This document shows, one piece after another, positions 44,917 through 53,641 of a DNA stretch of 64,000 bases. The translations under genes and the position numbers were made by a program. The DNA is from Nocardia yamanashiensis NBRC 100130. Its GTDB lineage: Bacteria; Actinomycetota; Actinomycetes; Mycobacteriales; Mycobacteriaceae. The stretch spans positions 124,001 through 188,000 of the forward strand of contig NZ_BDCD01000023.1 in NCBI RefSeq assembly GCF_001613325.1, read 5' to 3'. Below the pieces are notes generated by a model. That model did not search any database. It worked only from the letters and a program-made list of their open reading frames with translations, and was not told the DNA's origin. The stretch's first letter is position 1, and the number at the start of each line of letters is the position of its first letter.

Positions 44917-45909
44917 ATGCGTGTGGTGGAAGCGAAGGAATTCGGCGGTCCCGAGGTGCTGACGGTGACCGAGGCCCCCGCCCCGGTTCCCGGTCCGGGC
45001 GAAGTGGTGGTCAAGGTGGCGGCGGCCGACGTCATGTTCCTGGACACCCTGATGCGCAGCGGCTGGGCGCGGGACTTCTTCCCCGCCGTGCCGCCGTTCG
45101 TGCCCGGCGGGGCGGTCACCGGCGTGGTCGAAGCGGCCGCTCCGGACGTGGATCCGGCCTGGATCGGGCAGCGGGTGGCGACCCAGACCGCGGCCAGCGG
45201 CATCGGCGGCGGCCTCCCGATCGGCGGCTACGCCGAACTGGCCCTGGCCAAGGCCGACAGTCTGGTCCCCGTCCCCGACGAACTGGACCTGCACGTGGCC
45301 GCCGGTCTGGTGCACGACGGCCGCACCGCCCTGGCCGTCGCCGACCTGGCCGCCGTCCAGCCCGGCGAATGGGTGCTGATCACCGGCGCGGCGGGCGGGC
45401 TCGGCACGCTCCTCATCCAGCTCGCCCGCGCCGCGGGCGGCCGGGTCGTGGCGGCCGCCAGCTCCCCCGCCAAACGGGAACTGGCCCAGCGCCTGGGCGC
45501 GCACGCCGTCGTCGACTACACCGAGCCCGGGTGGGCCGAGCGGGTCCGCGAACTCACCGGCGGCGTCCAGGTCGTCTTCGACGGCGCGGGCGGCGAGCTC
45601 GGCAGCGCCGCCCTCACCACCGCCACTCCGGGCGCGCGCTTCCTCGGATACGGCAATGCAGCAAGCGGATTCGCGCCGATCGACCCGGAAGCGGCGGCCG
45701 CCCAGGGTGTCACGGTGCTGTCGTTGATGAACATCACCCAGGCGGGCATCGACTGGAACGGCACCCTGCGGCGTTCCCTGGCCGAGGCCGCCGCCGGCCG
45801 CCTGGAGGTCGTCATCGGGCAGAGCTTCCCCTTGGAGGAAGCCGCCGCCGCGCACGAGGCGATCGCCGCCCGCTCCGCCATCGGCCGCACCCTCCTCACG
45901 GTGAGCTGA
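44917..45909 (+). CDS. Zinc-free quinone oxidoreductase (MDR family)
   Basis: The 330-residue protein is a medium-chain dehydrogenase without the catalytic zinc Cys residues, close to NADPH:quinone reductases. It has the N-terminal block AKEFGGPEVLTVTEAPAP, the cofactor strand VLITGAAGGLGTLLIQLA (about 163-180) and IGRTLLTV at its end. It would reduce quinones or alpha,beta-unsaturated carbonyls with NADPH. ATG 44917 follows AAAGG. The SoxR-like promoter 50-70 bp upstream suggests induction by redox-cycling compounds. Its stop is 10 bp from the convergent IclR gene. Confidence 0.9.
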   Translation: MRVVEAKEFGGPEVLTVTEAPAPVPGPGEVVVKVAAADVMFLDTLMRSGWARDFFPAVPPFVPGGAVTGVVEAAAPDVDPAWIGQRVATQTAASGIGGGLPIGGYAELALAKADSLVPVPDELDLHVAAGLVHDGRTALAVADLAAVQPGEWVLITGAAGGLGTLLIQLARAAGGRVVAAASSPAKRELAQRLGAHAVVDYTEPGWAERVRELTGGVQVVFDGAGGELGSAALTTATPGARFLGYGNAASGFAPIDPEAAAAQGVTVLSLMNITQAGIDWNGTLRRSLAEAAAGRLEVVIGQSFPLEEAAAAHEAIAARSAIGRTLLTVS

Positions 45910-45919
45910 CCGGCGGGCC

Positions 45920-46717
45920 TCAGCCGGCGTGGCCGAGGCGACGCGAGATGACGCGCGCGGAAGCTATTGCCTGCTGGGCGATTTCGGGAAACCGCTGCGC
46001 CGGCATCCGGTAGGACGGTCCGGAGACGCTGAGGGCCGCGATGATGCGGCCCTCACTGTCGCGGATGGGCGCGGCCACCGCGTTCAGCCCGATCTCGAGT
46101 TCTTCCTCGCAGGCCGCCCAGCCCTGCGCGCGCACCTGCTCGAGTTGCGCGCGCAGCACCGGCAGTTCGGTGATGGTGTTGGGCGCGAACGAGTCCAGCC
46201 GTTTGGCCAGCCGCCCGCGCAGGTCGGCGGCGGGCAGTTCGGCCAGCAACGCCTTGCCGCTGGAGGTGGCGTGCACGGGGCAGCTCTGGCCGACCCAGGT
46301 GCGCAGGGCGACTCCGGCCGACCCGACCGCCTCCACCACATTGATGATGCGGTCGCTGTCCAGGATGGCGATATTGGTGGTCTCCCCGACCCGCGCCGCC
46401 AGTTCGTCGCACACGTCCTGGCTCTGGCGCGGCAGGTCCATGTGCGCGCTGGTGGATCCGGCCAGCCGCACGATGGTGAATCCGAGCCGGTATTTGCCGC
46501 GTTCGGAGAGCTGTTCGACGTAGCCGCGCGCTTCCAGCACCGCGATCAGCCGCGACACCGTGGACTTGTGCACCCCGAGTTCGGCCGCGATCTCGGTGAC
46601 CCCGGCCGCGCCCAGTTTGGCCACGATCTCGAGGGCGGTCAGGGCGCGGTCGACCGATTGCACCGCCGCCGCCCCGTCCCGCCGGGTGCCGGGCCCTTCG
46701 TCAGGTTGCTTCGCCAT
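45920..46717 (-). CDS. IclR family regulator of choline cluster
   Basis: The 265-residue protein has the IclR winged helix (VDRALTALEIVAKLGAAGVT, then HKSTVSRLIAVLEARGYVEQ) and the effector domain with TSSGKALLAELP and SVSGPSYRM. It lies directly downstream of the choline oxidase gene on the same strand and is the only regulator in the cluster. Its ligand may be choline, betaine or a breakdown product. The 36-bp inverted repeats at 56080 and 56227 are candidate operators, since IclR proteins often bind paired palindromes. ATG 46717 is clear. Confidence 0.9.
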   Translation of the reverse strand: MAKQPDEGPGTRRDGAAAVQSVDRALTALEIVAKLGAAGVTEIAAELGVHKSTVSRLIAVLEARGYVEQLSERGKYRLGFTIVRLAGSTSAHMDLPRQSQDVCDELAARVGETTNIAILDSDRIINVVEAVGSAGVALRTWVGQSCPVHATSSGKALLAELPAADLRGRLAKRLDSFAPNTITELPVLRAQLEQVRAQGWAACEEELEIGLNAVAAPIRDSEGRIIAALSVSGPSYRMPAQRFPEIAQQAIASARVISRRLGHAG

Positions 46718-46772
46718 AACACGTCCAGTGTATGTGCCGCAGGGTTTTCCGCAGGTGGGCGGTCCCGGCGGC

Positions 46773-48296
46773 TCACCGCGCCGCCGCCTTGACCAGATCC
46801 GCGCACTTCTCCCCCATCGCCATGATGGTGATGTTGGGGTTCACCGCGGGCAGTTTCGGCATGGCGGCGGCATCCACGACGCGCAGGTTGCGGACGCCTT
46901 TGACGCGCAGGTGCGGATCGAGCACCGCGAGCGGATCGTCCGGCGCGCCCATGCGGGCGGTGGCGGCGGGGTGGTAGACGGTGTTGTGGGTGCGGTGCAG
47001 GTAGTCCACGAGTTCGTCGTCGCCGACCGCGTCGGGTCCGGGCGCGAGTTCGCGTGCGGCCCATTCCCGCAGCGCCGGCTGCGCCGCGATCCGCCGGGCG
47101 AGCCGGATGCCGTGCAGCATGACCCGCTCGTCGTGCCCGTCCGGATCGCTGAAGTAGCGCGGGTCCACCCGCGGCTTGTCCCGGAAGTCGCGCGAGCGCA
47201 GCCGCACGGTGCCGCGCGAACGGCCCTGCGTCACATTGGGGGTGAGGCAGAAGCCGTTGTCGGTGGTCGGATACCCCCAGCGCACCGTGTTCATATCGAA
47301 CGGCACGCTGCCGTAGTGCATCATCAGATCCGGTTGCGCCAGACCGGGTTCCGTGGTCGCGAAGAGCCCGATCTCCCACCACTGCGTGGAGGTGGTGATC
47401 ATGGGCCGGGCGGCTTCCCAGAACACCAGTCCTTCGACGTGATCGTCCAGGTTCGACCCGACGCCCGGCGCGTCCACGCGCACCGGAATTCCCATGTCGC
47501 GCAAGTGTTCCGCCGGGCCGATGCCGGAGAGCATGAGCAGTTTCGGGGTGTCGATGGCCCCGGTGCTGACGATCACCTCGCGGCGGGCGCGCACGGTGTC
47601 GAATCCGGTGAGATCCGGTCGCCGATAGCGGGCGCCGGTGGCGGAATCGGCGTCGTCGAAAAGGATTTCGCTCACCCAGCAGCCGGTGCGCACCTCGAGA
47701 TTGGCCCGCTGCCCCATGATCGGATGCAGGTAGGCGTGCGAGGAGGACATGCGGGTGTTCTCGGCATCGGCGTTGATCTGGAACCAGCCCGCGCCGTTGC
47801 ACACCGTGTCGCCCCGATTGAATTGCACCGTGGGCAATCCCACCGCGGCGGCGGCCTCCAGCACGGCGTACCCGCACGGGTCCTTGGGCGGGATATCGCG
47901 CAACTCGACCGGCCCGAGCAGCTTGCGCACGTACGGCAGCAGCCCCGCCGCGTCCCATCCGGTCGCACCCATGGCGGCCCATTCGTCGAGTCCCTCGGCG
48001 GGCGGATGGAAGGCGATACAGGAATTGTGCGAGGAACATCCGCCCAGCACCTTGGCGCGCGCGTGCCGCAGGAAGCTGTTCCCGCTGGCCTGTTCCTCCA
48101 CCGGATAGTCCCAGTCGTAACCGGATTCGAGCAGCAGCATCCAATCCGCCAGCCGCAGGATGCGGTCGTCGCCGACATCGGAGGGCCCGGCCTCGAGCAG
48201 GCATACGGTCACGTCCGGGTCCTCGCTGAGCCGCGCGGCCACCACGCAGCCCGCCGAGCCGCCGCCGACGATCACGTAGTCGAAGCTGTCGTTCAT
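46773..48296 (-). CDS. codA: Choline oxidase (GMC oxidoreductase)
   Basis: The 507-residue FAD enzyme starts MNDSFDYVIVGGGSAGCVVA and follows the Arthrobacter globiformis choline oxidase closely. GGCSSHNSCIAF has the covalent-FAD His (His90 here, His99 there) and the active-site Ser two residues on. PDLMMHYGSVPFDMNT, the catalytic His in NTVYHPAATARMG and Asn in VNPNIT are also kept. The enzyme oxidises choline through betaine aldehyde to glycine betaine with O2. ATG 48296 overlaps the transporter stop by 4 bp (ATGA). It shares the operon with the transporter gene. A choline dehydrogenase role cannot be excluded by motif alone. Confidence 0.9.
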   Translation of the reverse strand: MNDSFDYVIVGGGSAGCVVAARLSEDPDVTVCLLEAGPSDVGDDRILRLADWMLLLESGYDWDYPVEEQASGNSFLRHARAKVLGGCSSHNSCIAFHPPAEGLDEWAAMGATGWDAAGLLPYVRKLLGPVELRDIPPKDPCGYAVLEAAAAVGLPTVQFNRGDTVCNGAGWFQINADAENTRMSSSHAYLHPIMGQRANLEVRTGCWVSEILFDDADSATGARYRRPDLTGFDTVRARREVIVSTGAIDTPKLLMLSGIGPAEHLRDMGIPVRVDAPGVGSNLDDHVEGLVFWEAARPMITTSTQWWEIGLFATTEPGLAQPDLMMHYGSVPFDMNTVRWGYPTTDNGFCLTPNVTQGRSRGTVRLRSRDFRDKPRVDPRYFSDPDGHDERVMLHGIRLARRIAAQPALREWAARELAPGPDAVGDDELVDYLHRTHNTVYHPAATARMGAPDDPLAVLDPHLRVKGVRNLRVVDAAAMPKLPAVNPNITIMAMGEKCADLVKAAAR

Positions 48297-49843
48297 GACG
48301 CCTCCGCCGGAACCGGTTGCGCGGCATGGGAATCGAGTATCCCGATCACCCGCTGCCCGCGCACCGCGTACCAGATCAGCCCGGCGGCCAGGATCCCGCC
48401 GATGTAGAGGAACGCGCCCCAGGTGTTGTACCAGGGCCCGCCGTACACGGCTGCGCGCGGCCAGGCCAGGTTGATCGCCATGCCCAGGCCCCAGACGACC
48501 GCGACGATATTCACGGCCATGCCCCAGCGGCCCATGCTGAAGTACCCGTCGGCGGCCAGGTCCGCGGGCGGCCACTCCCCCTTGAACCGCTTCACCAGCA
48601 TCGGTCCGGTGACCAGCAGGTAGGCCAGGTAGATCATGATGACCGCGATCGAGGTCAGCACCGTGAACACCTGCGGCTGACCGATATTGATCACCAGGAT
48701 GAGCGCCGAGAGCACGCCGATCACCACCGCCGGAATCACCGGGGCGCGATGCTTGACGCTCACCCGGGCCAGCTTCTCCCCGAACGGCAGGGCGTTGTCG
48801 CGCGCCATGGCGAAGGTGAGCCGGATGCCGGCGGTGTGCACGGCCAGGGAGCACACGATGACCGCGATCACGATGCACACCAGGAACACCTTGCCCAACG
48901 GCCCCCACATGACCTGCTCCACGATGTACTGCAGACCGCCGGAAGCGCTGCCCAGCTGCTCGTCCTGGAGGTTCGGCGCGGCCATGACCGCGAAAACCAG
49001 GATGGCCCCACCGATCACGAAGGACGCCAGCAAGGCGCGCAGGATCGCCTTCGGGGCGGTGCGGCGCGGTTCCACCGTCTCCTCGCCCAGTGAGCTGGCG
49101 GTGTCGAAGCCGTACATGACGTATCCGGAGGCCAGCGAGGCGACCAGGAACGCGCTCAGGTAGCCGCCGCTTTCCCCCGCGCCGTAACCGTTGCTGGAGA
49201 AGAACACGCTCGGCCCGCGGGTGATGTGGAAGCCGAGAATGATCGCGATCAGCACCGCGGCGATGAGTTCGATGAACACGCCCGCGCTGTTGATCCGCGA
49301 CATGAGTTTCACGCCGAAACCATTGACCACCGTGGTGAATACGATGAGCACGGTCCCCAGGATCACCGCATTGGTGGCGTAGTCGTGTTCGCCGGTGCCG
49401 TCGCCGACGAGCTGGAATCCGCTCCAGAGTTTCGGCAGATTCAATTGCATGGCCAGCGCCACCGCCGACAGGGTGACGATGGACGCGGTCAGCATGAGCC
49501 AGCCCGCCGACCAGCCGACCACCCGGCTGCCCAGCTTCTTCGACCAGTTGTACACCGATCCGGCGACCGGATATTTGGCCGACAGTTCCATGAAGCACAG
49601 GCCGACGGCGAGCTGCCCGAGGAAGACCAGCGGCCAGGACCACAGGTAGCCGGGTCCGGCGGTGCCGTAACCGAAGTAGAACATCTGGAAGGTGCCGGTG
49701 AGAATGGAGATATAGCTGACGCCGGCGGCGAAACTCGAGAATTTCCCGATACTTCGGCTCAGGGATTCCCGGTAGCCGAATTCTGCCATGCCACTGTCGT
49801 GGGCCGGACTCGAGGTGGATGCGGGCGGACGGGTCGTCGTCAT
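48293..49843 (-). CDS. APC permease, probable choline/betaine or amine uptake
   Basis: The 516-residue permease has twelve membrane segments and APC-family features (GFDTASSLGEETVEPRRTAP, GYGTAGPGYLWSWPLV). APC members of this branch carry amino acids or amines. Its location between aldehyde dehydrogenase and choline oxidase, with a 4-bp overlap to codA, makes it the uptake system of the pathway by inference, in place of a BCCT carrier. ATG 49843 is preceded by GAAAG at a normal distance. It begins 35 bp after the aldehyde dehydrogenase stop. Confidence 0.87.
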   Translation of the reverse strand: MTTTRPPASTSSPAHDSGMAEFGYRESLSRSIGKFSSFAAGVSYISILTGTFQMFYFGYGTAGPGYLWSWPLVFLGQLAVGLCFMELSAKYPVAGSVYNWSKKLGSRVVGWSAGWLMLTASIVTLSAVALAMQLNLPKLWSGFQLVGDGTGEHDYATNAVILGTVLIVFTTVVNGFGVKLMSRINSAGVFIELIAAVLIAIILGFHITRGPSVFFSSNGYGAGESGGYLSAFLVASLASGYVMYGFDTASSLGEETVEPRRTAPKAILRALLASFVIGGAILVFAVMAAPNLQDEQLGSASGGLQYIVEQVMWGPLGKVFLVCIVIAVIVCSLAVHTAGIRLTFAMARDNALPFGEKLARVSVKHRAPVIPAVVIGVLSALILVINIGQPQVFTVLTSIAVIMIYLAYLLVTGPMLVKRFKGEWPPADLAADGYFSMGRWGMAVNIVAVVWGLGMAINLAWPRAAVYGGPWYNTWGAFLYIGGILAAGLIWYAVRGQRVIGILDSHAAQPVPAEAS

Positions 49844-49878
49844 GACGGACCAACTTTCGGGAAAGCGTCAGAACATAT

Positions 49879-51378
49879 TCAGTTGTGGGTGAACCAGCCG
49901 CCCACCGCGGGCGCGGTGTTGTGCCAGATGTGTTTGGTCTCTTGGTATTCCGCCAGTCCGCTGGGACCGAGTTCGCGGCCGATGCCGGAGCGGCCGAAGC
50001 CGCCCCATTCGGCGGCGGGGGTGTAGTAGCCGAAGTCGTTGAGCCACACCGTGCCGTGCCGCAATGCGCGCACCAGGCGTTCGCCGCGGGCGGGATCGGC
50101 GGTGCGGACCCCGGCGGCCAGGCCGTAGGCGGTGTCGTTGCCGAGCGCCAGCGCCTCGGCTTCGGTGGCGAATCGCTCGACGGTGAGGATGGGCCCGAAG
50201 GTCTCCTCCTGCACGATGCGCATCCAGCGCCGGCAGTCGTCGAAAATGGTGGGCAGGTAGTAGCTGCCGGCCCGCAGCGCCGCATCGTCCGGCCGGCGGC
50301 CGCCGGTGACGAGCCGGGCGCCTTCGGCAATGCCCAGCGCCACATAGGCTTCCACCTTGGCGCGATGCTGTTCGGACACGAGCGGACCGGTTTCGCTGGC
50401 CGGGTCGAGCCCAGGTCCGACCGTGATCCGCTCGGCGCGCCGGGCGAGTTCGGCGACGAAGTCGTCGGCCATGGATTCGTGCACGATCAGCCGGGTGCCC
50501 GCCGAGCACACCTGCCCCGAATGCAGGAACGCGCCGGTGAGCACCGCGTCCACGGCGGCGTCGAAATCGGCGTCGGGGAACACGATGTGCGGGTTCTTGC
50601 CGCCCAGTTCCAGGGCCACCCGGGTGATGTGCGCGGCCGCGGTGCGGGCGATGGTCTCCCCGGTCGCGGCTCCGCCGGTGAAGGAGATGAGATCGACGTC
50701 GGGGGTGTCGGTGAGCGCGGAACCCACGGTGGCCCCGCTGCTCTGGATCAGGTTCACCACTCCCGGCGGCACGCCCACCCGGTCGATGAGCCGCACCAGT
50801 GCGATGGTGCTCAACGGCGTGACCTCGCTCGGCTTGACCACCATGGTGCAGCCGGCGACCAGCGCGGGCGCGATCTTCCACGACATCTGCAGCAGCGGAT
50901 AGTTCCAGGGCGCGATGAGCGCGCACACGCCCACCGGTTCCCGCACCACCCGGCTGACCACGGCGGGATTGCCGGTGTCCACCACCCGGTCGGTGCCCGC
51001 CGCCGCGAGCTGCGCGTAGTACCGGAACACCGAGATCACGTCGTCGACGTCGATATAGCTCTCGCGCAACGTCTTTCCGGTGTCGAGGGTTTCGATGCGG
51101 GCGATGGCGTCGCGTTCGCGTTCCAATTGCCCGGCGATGCGCAGCAAACAGGCGACGCGTTCAGCGAGGGGCGTGTGCGGCCAGCCGCCGATGTCGAACG
51201 CCGCGCGCGCCGCCGCGACCGCGCTCACCGCATCCGCCCGATCGGCCTCGTCCACCGTGATCAGGACGCCGCCGTCGGCCGGGTTCAGAATGTCGCGGGT
51301 GCCGCCGCCCAGCGCGGCAGTCCATTTACCGTCGATATACAGCGTTGGGCCGCAACAGAGTTCGTCATCGCTCAACAT
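49879..51378 (-). CDS. betB: Betaine aldehyde dehydrogenase
   Basis: The 499-residue ALDH has the NAD-binding ISFTGGAATGETIAR, the Glu in LELGGKNPHIVF and the nucleophile Cys in HSGQVCSAGTR. APWNYPLLQMSWKIAPAL is typical of the betaine aldehyde group. It oxidises betaine aldehyde to glycine betaine. ATG 51378 lies 7 bp inside the upstream Rieske gene, so translation is coupled. It belongs to the DMGO-sarcosine oxidase-Rieske operon. Confidence 0.9.
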   Translation of the reverse strand: MLSDDELCCGPTLYIDGKWTAALGGGTRDILNPADGGVLITVDEADRADAVSAVAAARAAFDIGGWPHTPLAERVACLLRIAGQLERERDAIARIETLDTGKTLRESYIDVDDVISVFRYYAQLAAAGTDRVVDTGNPAVVSRVVREPVGVCALIAPWNYPLLQMSWKIAPALVAGCTMVVKPSEVTPLSTIALVRLIDRVGVPPGVVNLIQSSGATVGSALTDTPDVDLISFTGGAATGETIARTAAAHITRVALELGGKNPHIVFPDADFDAAVDAVLTGAFLHSGQVCSAGTRLIVHESMADDFVAELARRAERITVGPGLDPASETGPLVSEQHRAKVEAYVALGIAEGARLVTGGRRPDDAALRAGSYYLPTIFDDCRRWMRIVQEETFGPILTVERFATEAEALALGNDTAYGLAAGVRTADPARGERLVRALRHGTVWLNDFGYYTPAAEWGGFGRSGIGRELGPSGLAEYQETKHIWHNTAPAVGGWFTHN

Positions 51379-52502
51379 GCCGCGCCGCCGATCCGGGTGC
51401 GCGCCCAGTCGTGGAATTCGGCGATGTGGTGTTCGGCGGGCACCAGCACCCCGCCCTTGCGGTAGGCCCGCGAGGACATGGCGGGCTGGGTGCGCTCGCA
51501 GGCGGCGAAGTCTTGTTCGTTCACCCGATGGAACAGTTCCACGGAATGGTCGAGCACGCCCCCGGATTCGACGACATCGGGTGCGTACAGCCAATCGCAT
51601 TCGACCACGGTGCGGTCGTGGGCGAGCGGGTACATGCGGTGAAAGATGACGTGATCGGGCACCAGGTTCACGAATACCGTGGGCCGGATGGTGATGGCGA
51701 AGTACTTGCGCTCCTGTTCGGGCGCGAGCCCCGGCAGCGGATCGAATCCGGCCCGCCCGTCCACGGTGAAGCCGTCGATGCTCTCGCCGAAGTCCGCGCC
51801 GTGCCCGACGAAGTACTGGGCGGCGTAGCCCCCCGCGAATTCGGGCAGCACTTCCACCAGTTCGGGGTGGATGGTGGCGCAGTGGTAGCACTCCATGAAG
51901 TTCTCGACGATGAGCTTCCAGTTCGCCGCCACGTCGTAGACCACGCGTTTGCCCACGGTCAGTGCGGCCATGTCGTAGTGGTCGATGGCGGCCAGCTCGC
52001 CCAGCCGGGCCGTCACCGCGCCCATCACCTCGGTCTCGAAGGACGGCGGCTCGTCGGCCAGGCAGACCCAGGCGTAGCCGAGCCATTCGCGCAGGGCGAC
52101 CGGGATCAGGCCGTAGGCGACCCGATCGATGGGTGCGCCCGAATCATCGTGCAGGGAACCGAGATTCGGCGCGGCGACCAATTTCCCGTCCAGTCCGTAC
52201 GTCCAGGCGTGATACGGACAGCGCAGGTTGCGCTTGACCTGTCCTTCGGATTCGGTGCAGATCATCGCGCCGCGGTGGCGGCAGATATTGAGGAAGGCGC
52301 GCAGTGCGCCGTCCTGGCCGCGCACCACCAGCACGCTCTCCCGGCCCACCTGTACGCGCCGGAACGCGCCCGGATCGGCGAGGTCGGCGGCGCGGGCGGC
52401 GCAGAACCACATGCGTTCGAAGATGTGTTCCTGTTCGGCGGTGAAAATGGCCGGGTCGCAGTAGTACTCGCCGCCGAGGGTGGGGATCAGGTCCGAGCTC
52501 AC
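51372..52502 (-). CDS. Rieske oxygenase alpha subunit, glycine-betaine type
   Basis: The 376-residue protein has the Rieske site C74-x-H76...C95-x2-H98 (CRHRG, CPYHAW). The mononuclear iron site is E204-x2-H207-x4-H212 in NFMECYHCATIHPEL. Most ring-hydroxylating oxygenases have Asp at the first place; a bridging Glu is known for carnitine oxygenase CntA and related quaternary-ammonium oxygenases. With neighbours that supply betaine and consume dimethylglycine, demethylation of glycine betaine is inferred. Choline or carnitine remain alternatives. GTG 52502 overlaps the sarcosine oxidase stop by 4 bp. Electrons probably come from the divergent ferredoxin (56284) and reductase (56610). Confidence 0.88.
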   Translation of the reverse strand: MSSDLIPTLGGEYYCDPAIFTAEQEHIFERMWFCAARAADLADPGAFRRVQVGRESVLVVRGQDGALRAFLNICRHRGAMICTESEGQVKRNLRCPYHAWTYGLDGKLVAAPNLGSLHDDSGAPIDRVAYGLIPVALREWLGYAWVCLADEPPSFETEVMGAVTARLGELAAIDHYDMAALTVGKRVVYDVAANWKLIVENFMECYHCATIHPELVEVLPEFAGGYAAQYFVGHGADFGESIDGFTVDGRAGFDPLPGLAPEQERKYFAITIRPTVFVNLVPDHVIFHRMYPLAHDRTVVECDWLYAPDVVESGGVLDHSVELFHRVNEQDFAACERTQPAMSSRAYRKGGVLVPAEHHIAEFHDWARTRIGGAAC

Positions 52503-53638
52503 AGGGATACCAGCCTTTGCGGAGCGAACAGGTCGATGGGGTGCCGGGTGCTTCCGGTCATGGCCAGCTCGGCCAGGATCTCGCCGACCACCGGCACGAA
52601 TTTGAAGCCGTGCCCGGAGAAGCCGCAGGCCACCGTGACGGCCGAATGGGCGGGGTGGGTGGCGATGACGAAGTGCTGATCGGCGGTGTTGGAGTACATG
52701 CAGGTGGCGGCGTGCAGGCAGCGGCCGGCCAGGGCGGGCAGCAATTCGGTGACCCGCGAACGCATTTCGGTGATCTCGTCCAAATGCACTTCCCGGTCGA
52801 TGGTGTCCGGGGTGCAGCGGATGCCCTTGCGGAAGAACGCCGTCTTGACGCCGCCGCCGGATCCGTCGATGGCGGGGAAACCGTAAATCTGTGCGCCCGA
52901 GTCGTTCTCGGCGATGTAGATGGGATCACGCTCGAACTTCTCGGTCCCTACGACGGGGTCGAGCCAGTACATGACCTGGCGTTCGATGGCGATCTCGACG
53001 CCCAGGTCGGCGAGCAGGCGCGGCGCCCACGCACCGGGGCAGATCACCAGCCGCCCGGCCGAATACGTGCCGTGCCCGGTCGTGACCGTGACGCTGTCAC
53101 CGGTCTGCGACCAGTCCTCGACCTGTTCGCCGTAGCGCAGCGTGGCACCGGCTTTCGCGGCCAGTTCCAGATGGGCCGCGACCGTGCGTTCGGGGCGGGC
53201 GAATCCCGCCTGTTCCTCGAACAGGCCGACGAAATGCGGGCTGGGCGCGAAGTTGGGGAACCTGGCCTTGATCTCACCGGCGGTCAGGATCTCGTGCGGC
53301 AGCGACCATTCCCGGCTGGCCCGGATGCTGCCCGCCACCGTGAGACTGTCCTCCGGACCCACGTAGAGCCCGCCGGTGAGCCGGTAGACCTCGTCGCCGG
53401 AGTCCCGCGCCAGCTGCTCCCACAATTCGTAGGCGCGCAGCAGCAGCGGCACATAGGCGGGGTCCTCGAAATACGACTGCCGGATGATGCGGGAGCCGCC
53501 GTGACTGGAGCCCCGGTCGTGGGCGGGCGTGAACTTTTCCAACCCCAGCACGCGCTGCCCGCGCGCCGCGAGGTGATACGCGGCGGCGCTGCCCATACCG
53601 CCGAGGCCGATGACGATGACGTCGTAGGTGTCGGTCAC
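52499..53638 (-). CDS. Monomeric sarcosine oxidase-type FAD enzyme
   Basis: The 379-residue enzyme has the FAD fingerprint VIGLGGMGSAAAYHL, GSSHGGSRIIRQSYFEDP and the covalent-FAD Cys near residue 313 in AATCMYSNTADQHF, as in monomeric sarcosine oxidase (Cys315), followed by CGFSGHGFKFVP. It oxidises sarcosine to glycine, formaldehyde and H2O2; N-methyltryptophan oxidase is the alternative name of the family, but the context favours sarcosine. GTG 53638 lies 3 bp after the DMGO stop. It is the second gene of the leftward operon. Confidence 0.92.
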   Translation of the reverse strand: MTDTYDVIVIGLGGMGSAAAYHLAARGQRVLGLEKFTPAHDRGSSHGGSRIIRQSYFEDPAYVPLLLRAYELWEQLARDSGDEVYRLTGGLYVGPEDSLTVAGSIRASREWSLPHEILTAGEIKARFPNFAPSPHFVGLFEEQAGFARPERTVAAHLELAAKAGATLRYGEQVEDWSQTGDSVTVTTGHGTYSAGRLVICPGAWAPRLLADLGVEIAIERQVMYWLDPVVGTEKFERDPIYIAENDSGAQIYGFPAIDGSGGGVKTAFFRKGIRCTPDTIDREVHLDEITEMRSRVTELLPALAGRCLHAATCMYSNTADQHFVIATHPAHSAVTVACGFSGHGFKFVPVVGEILAELAMTGSTRHPIDLFAPQRLVSL

Positions 53639-53641
53639 GGG

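Noticed and set aside
46773..50345. Choline oxidase frame open far upstream, to 1190 codons
   Set aside because: The part upstream of ATG 48296 overlaps the transporter in another frame and has no known domain. ATGA overlap with the transporter stop gives the true start.
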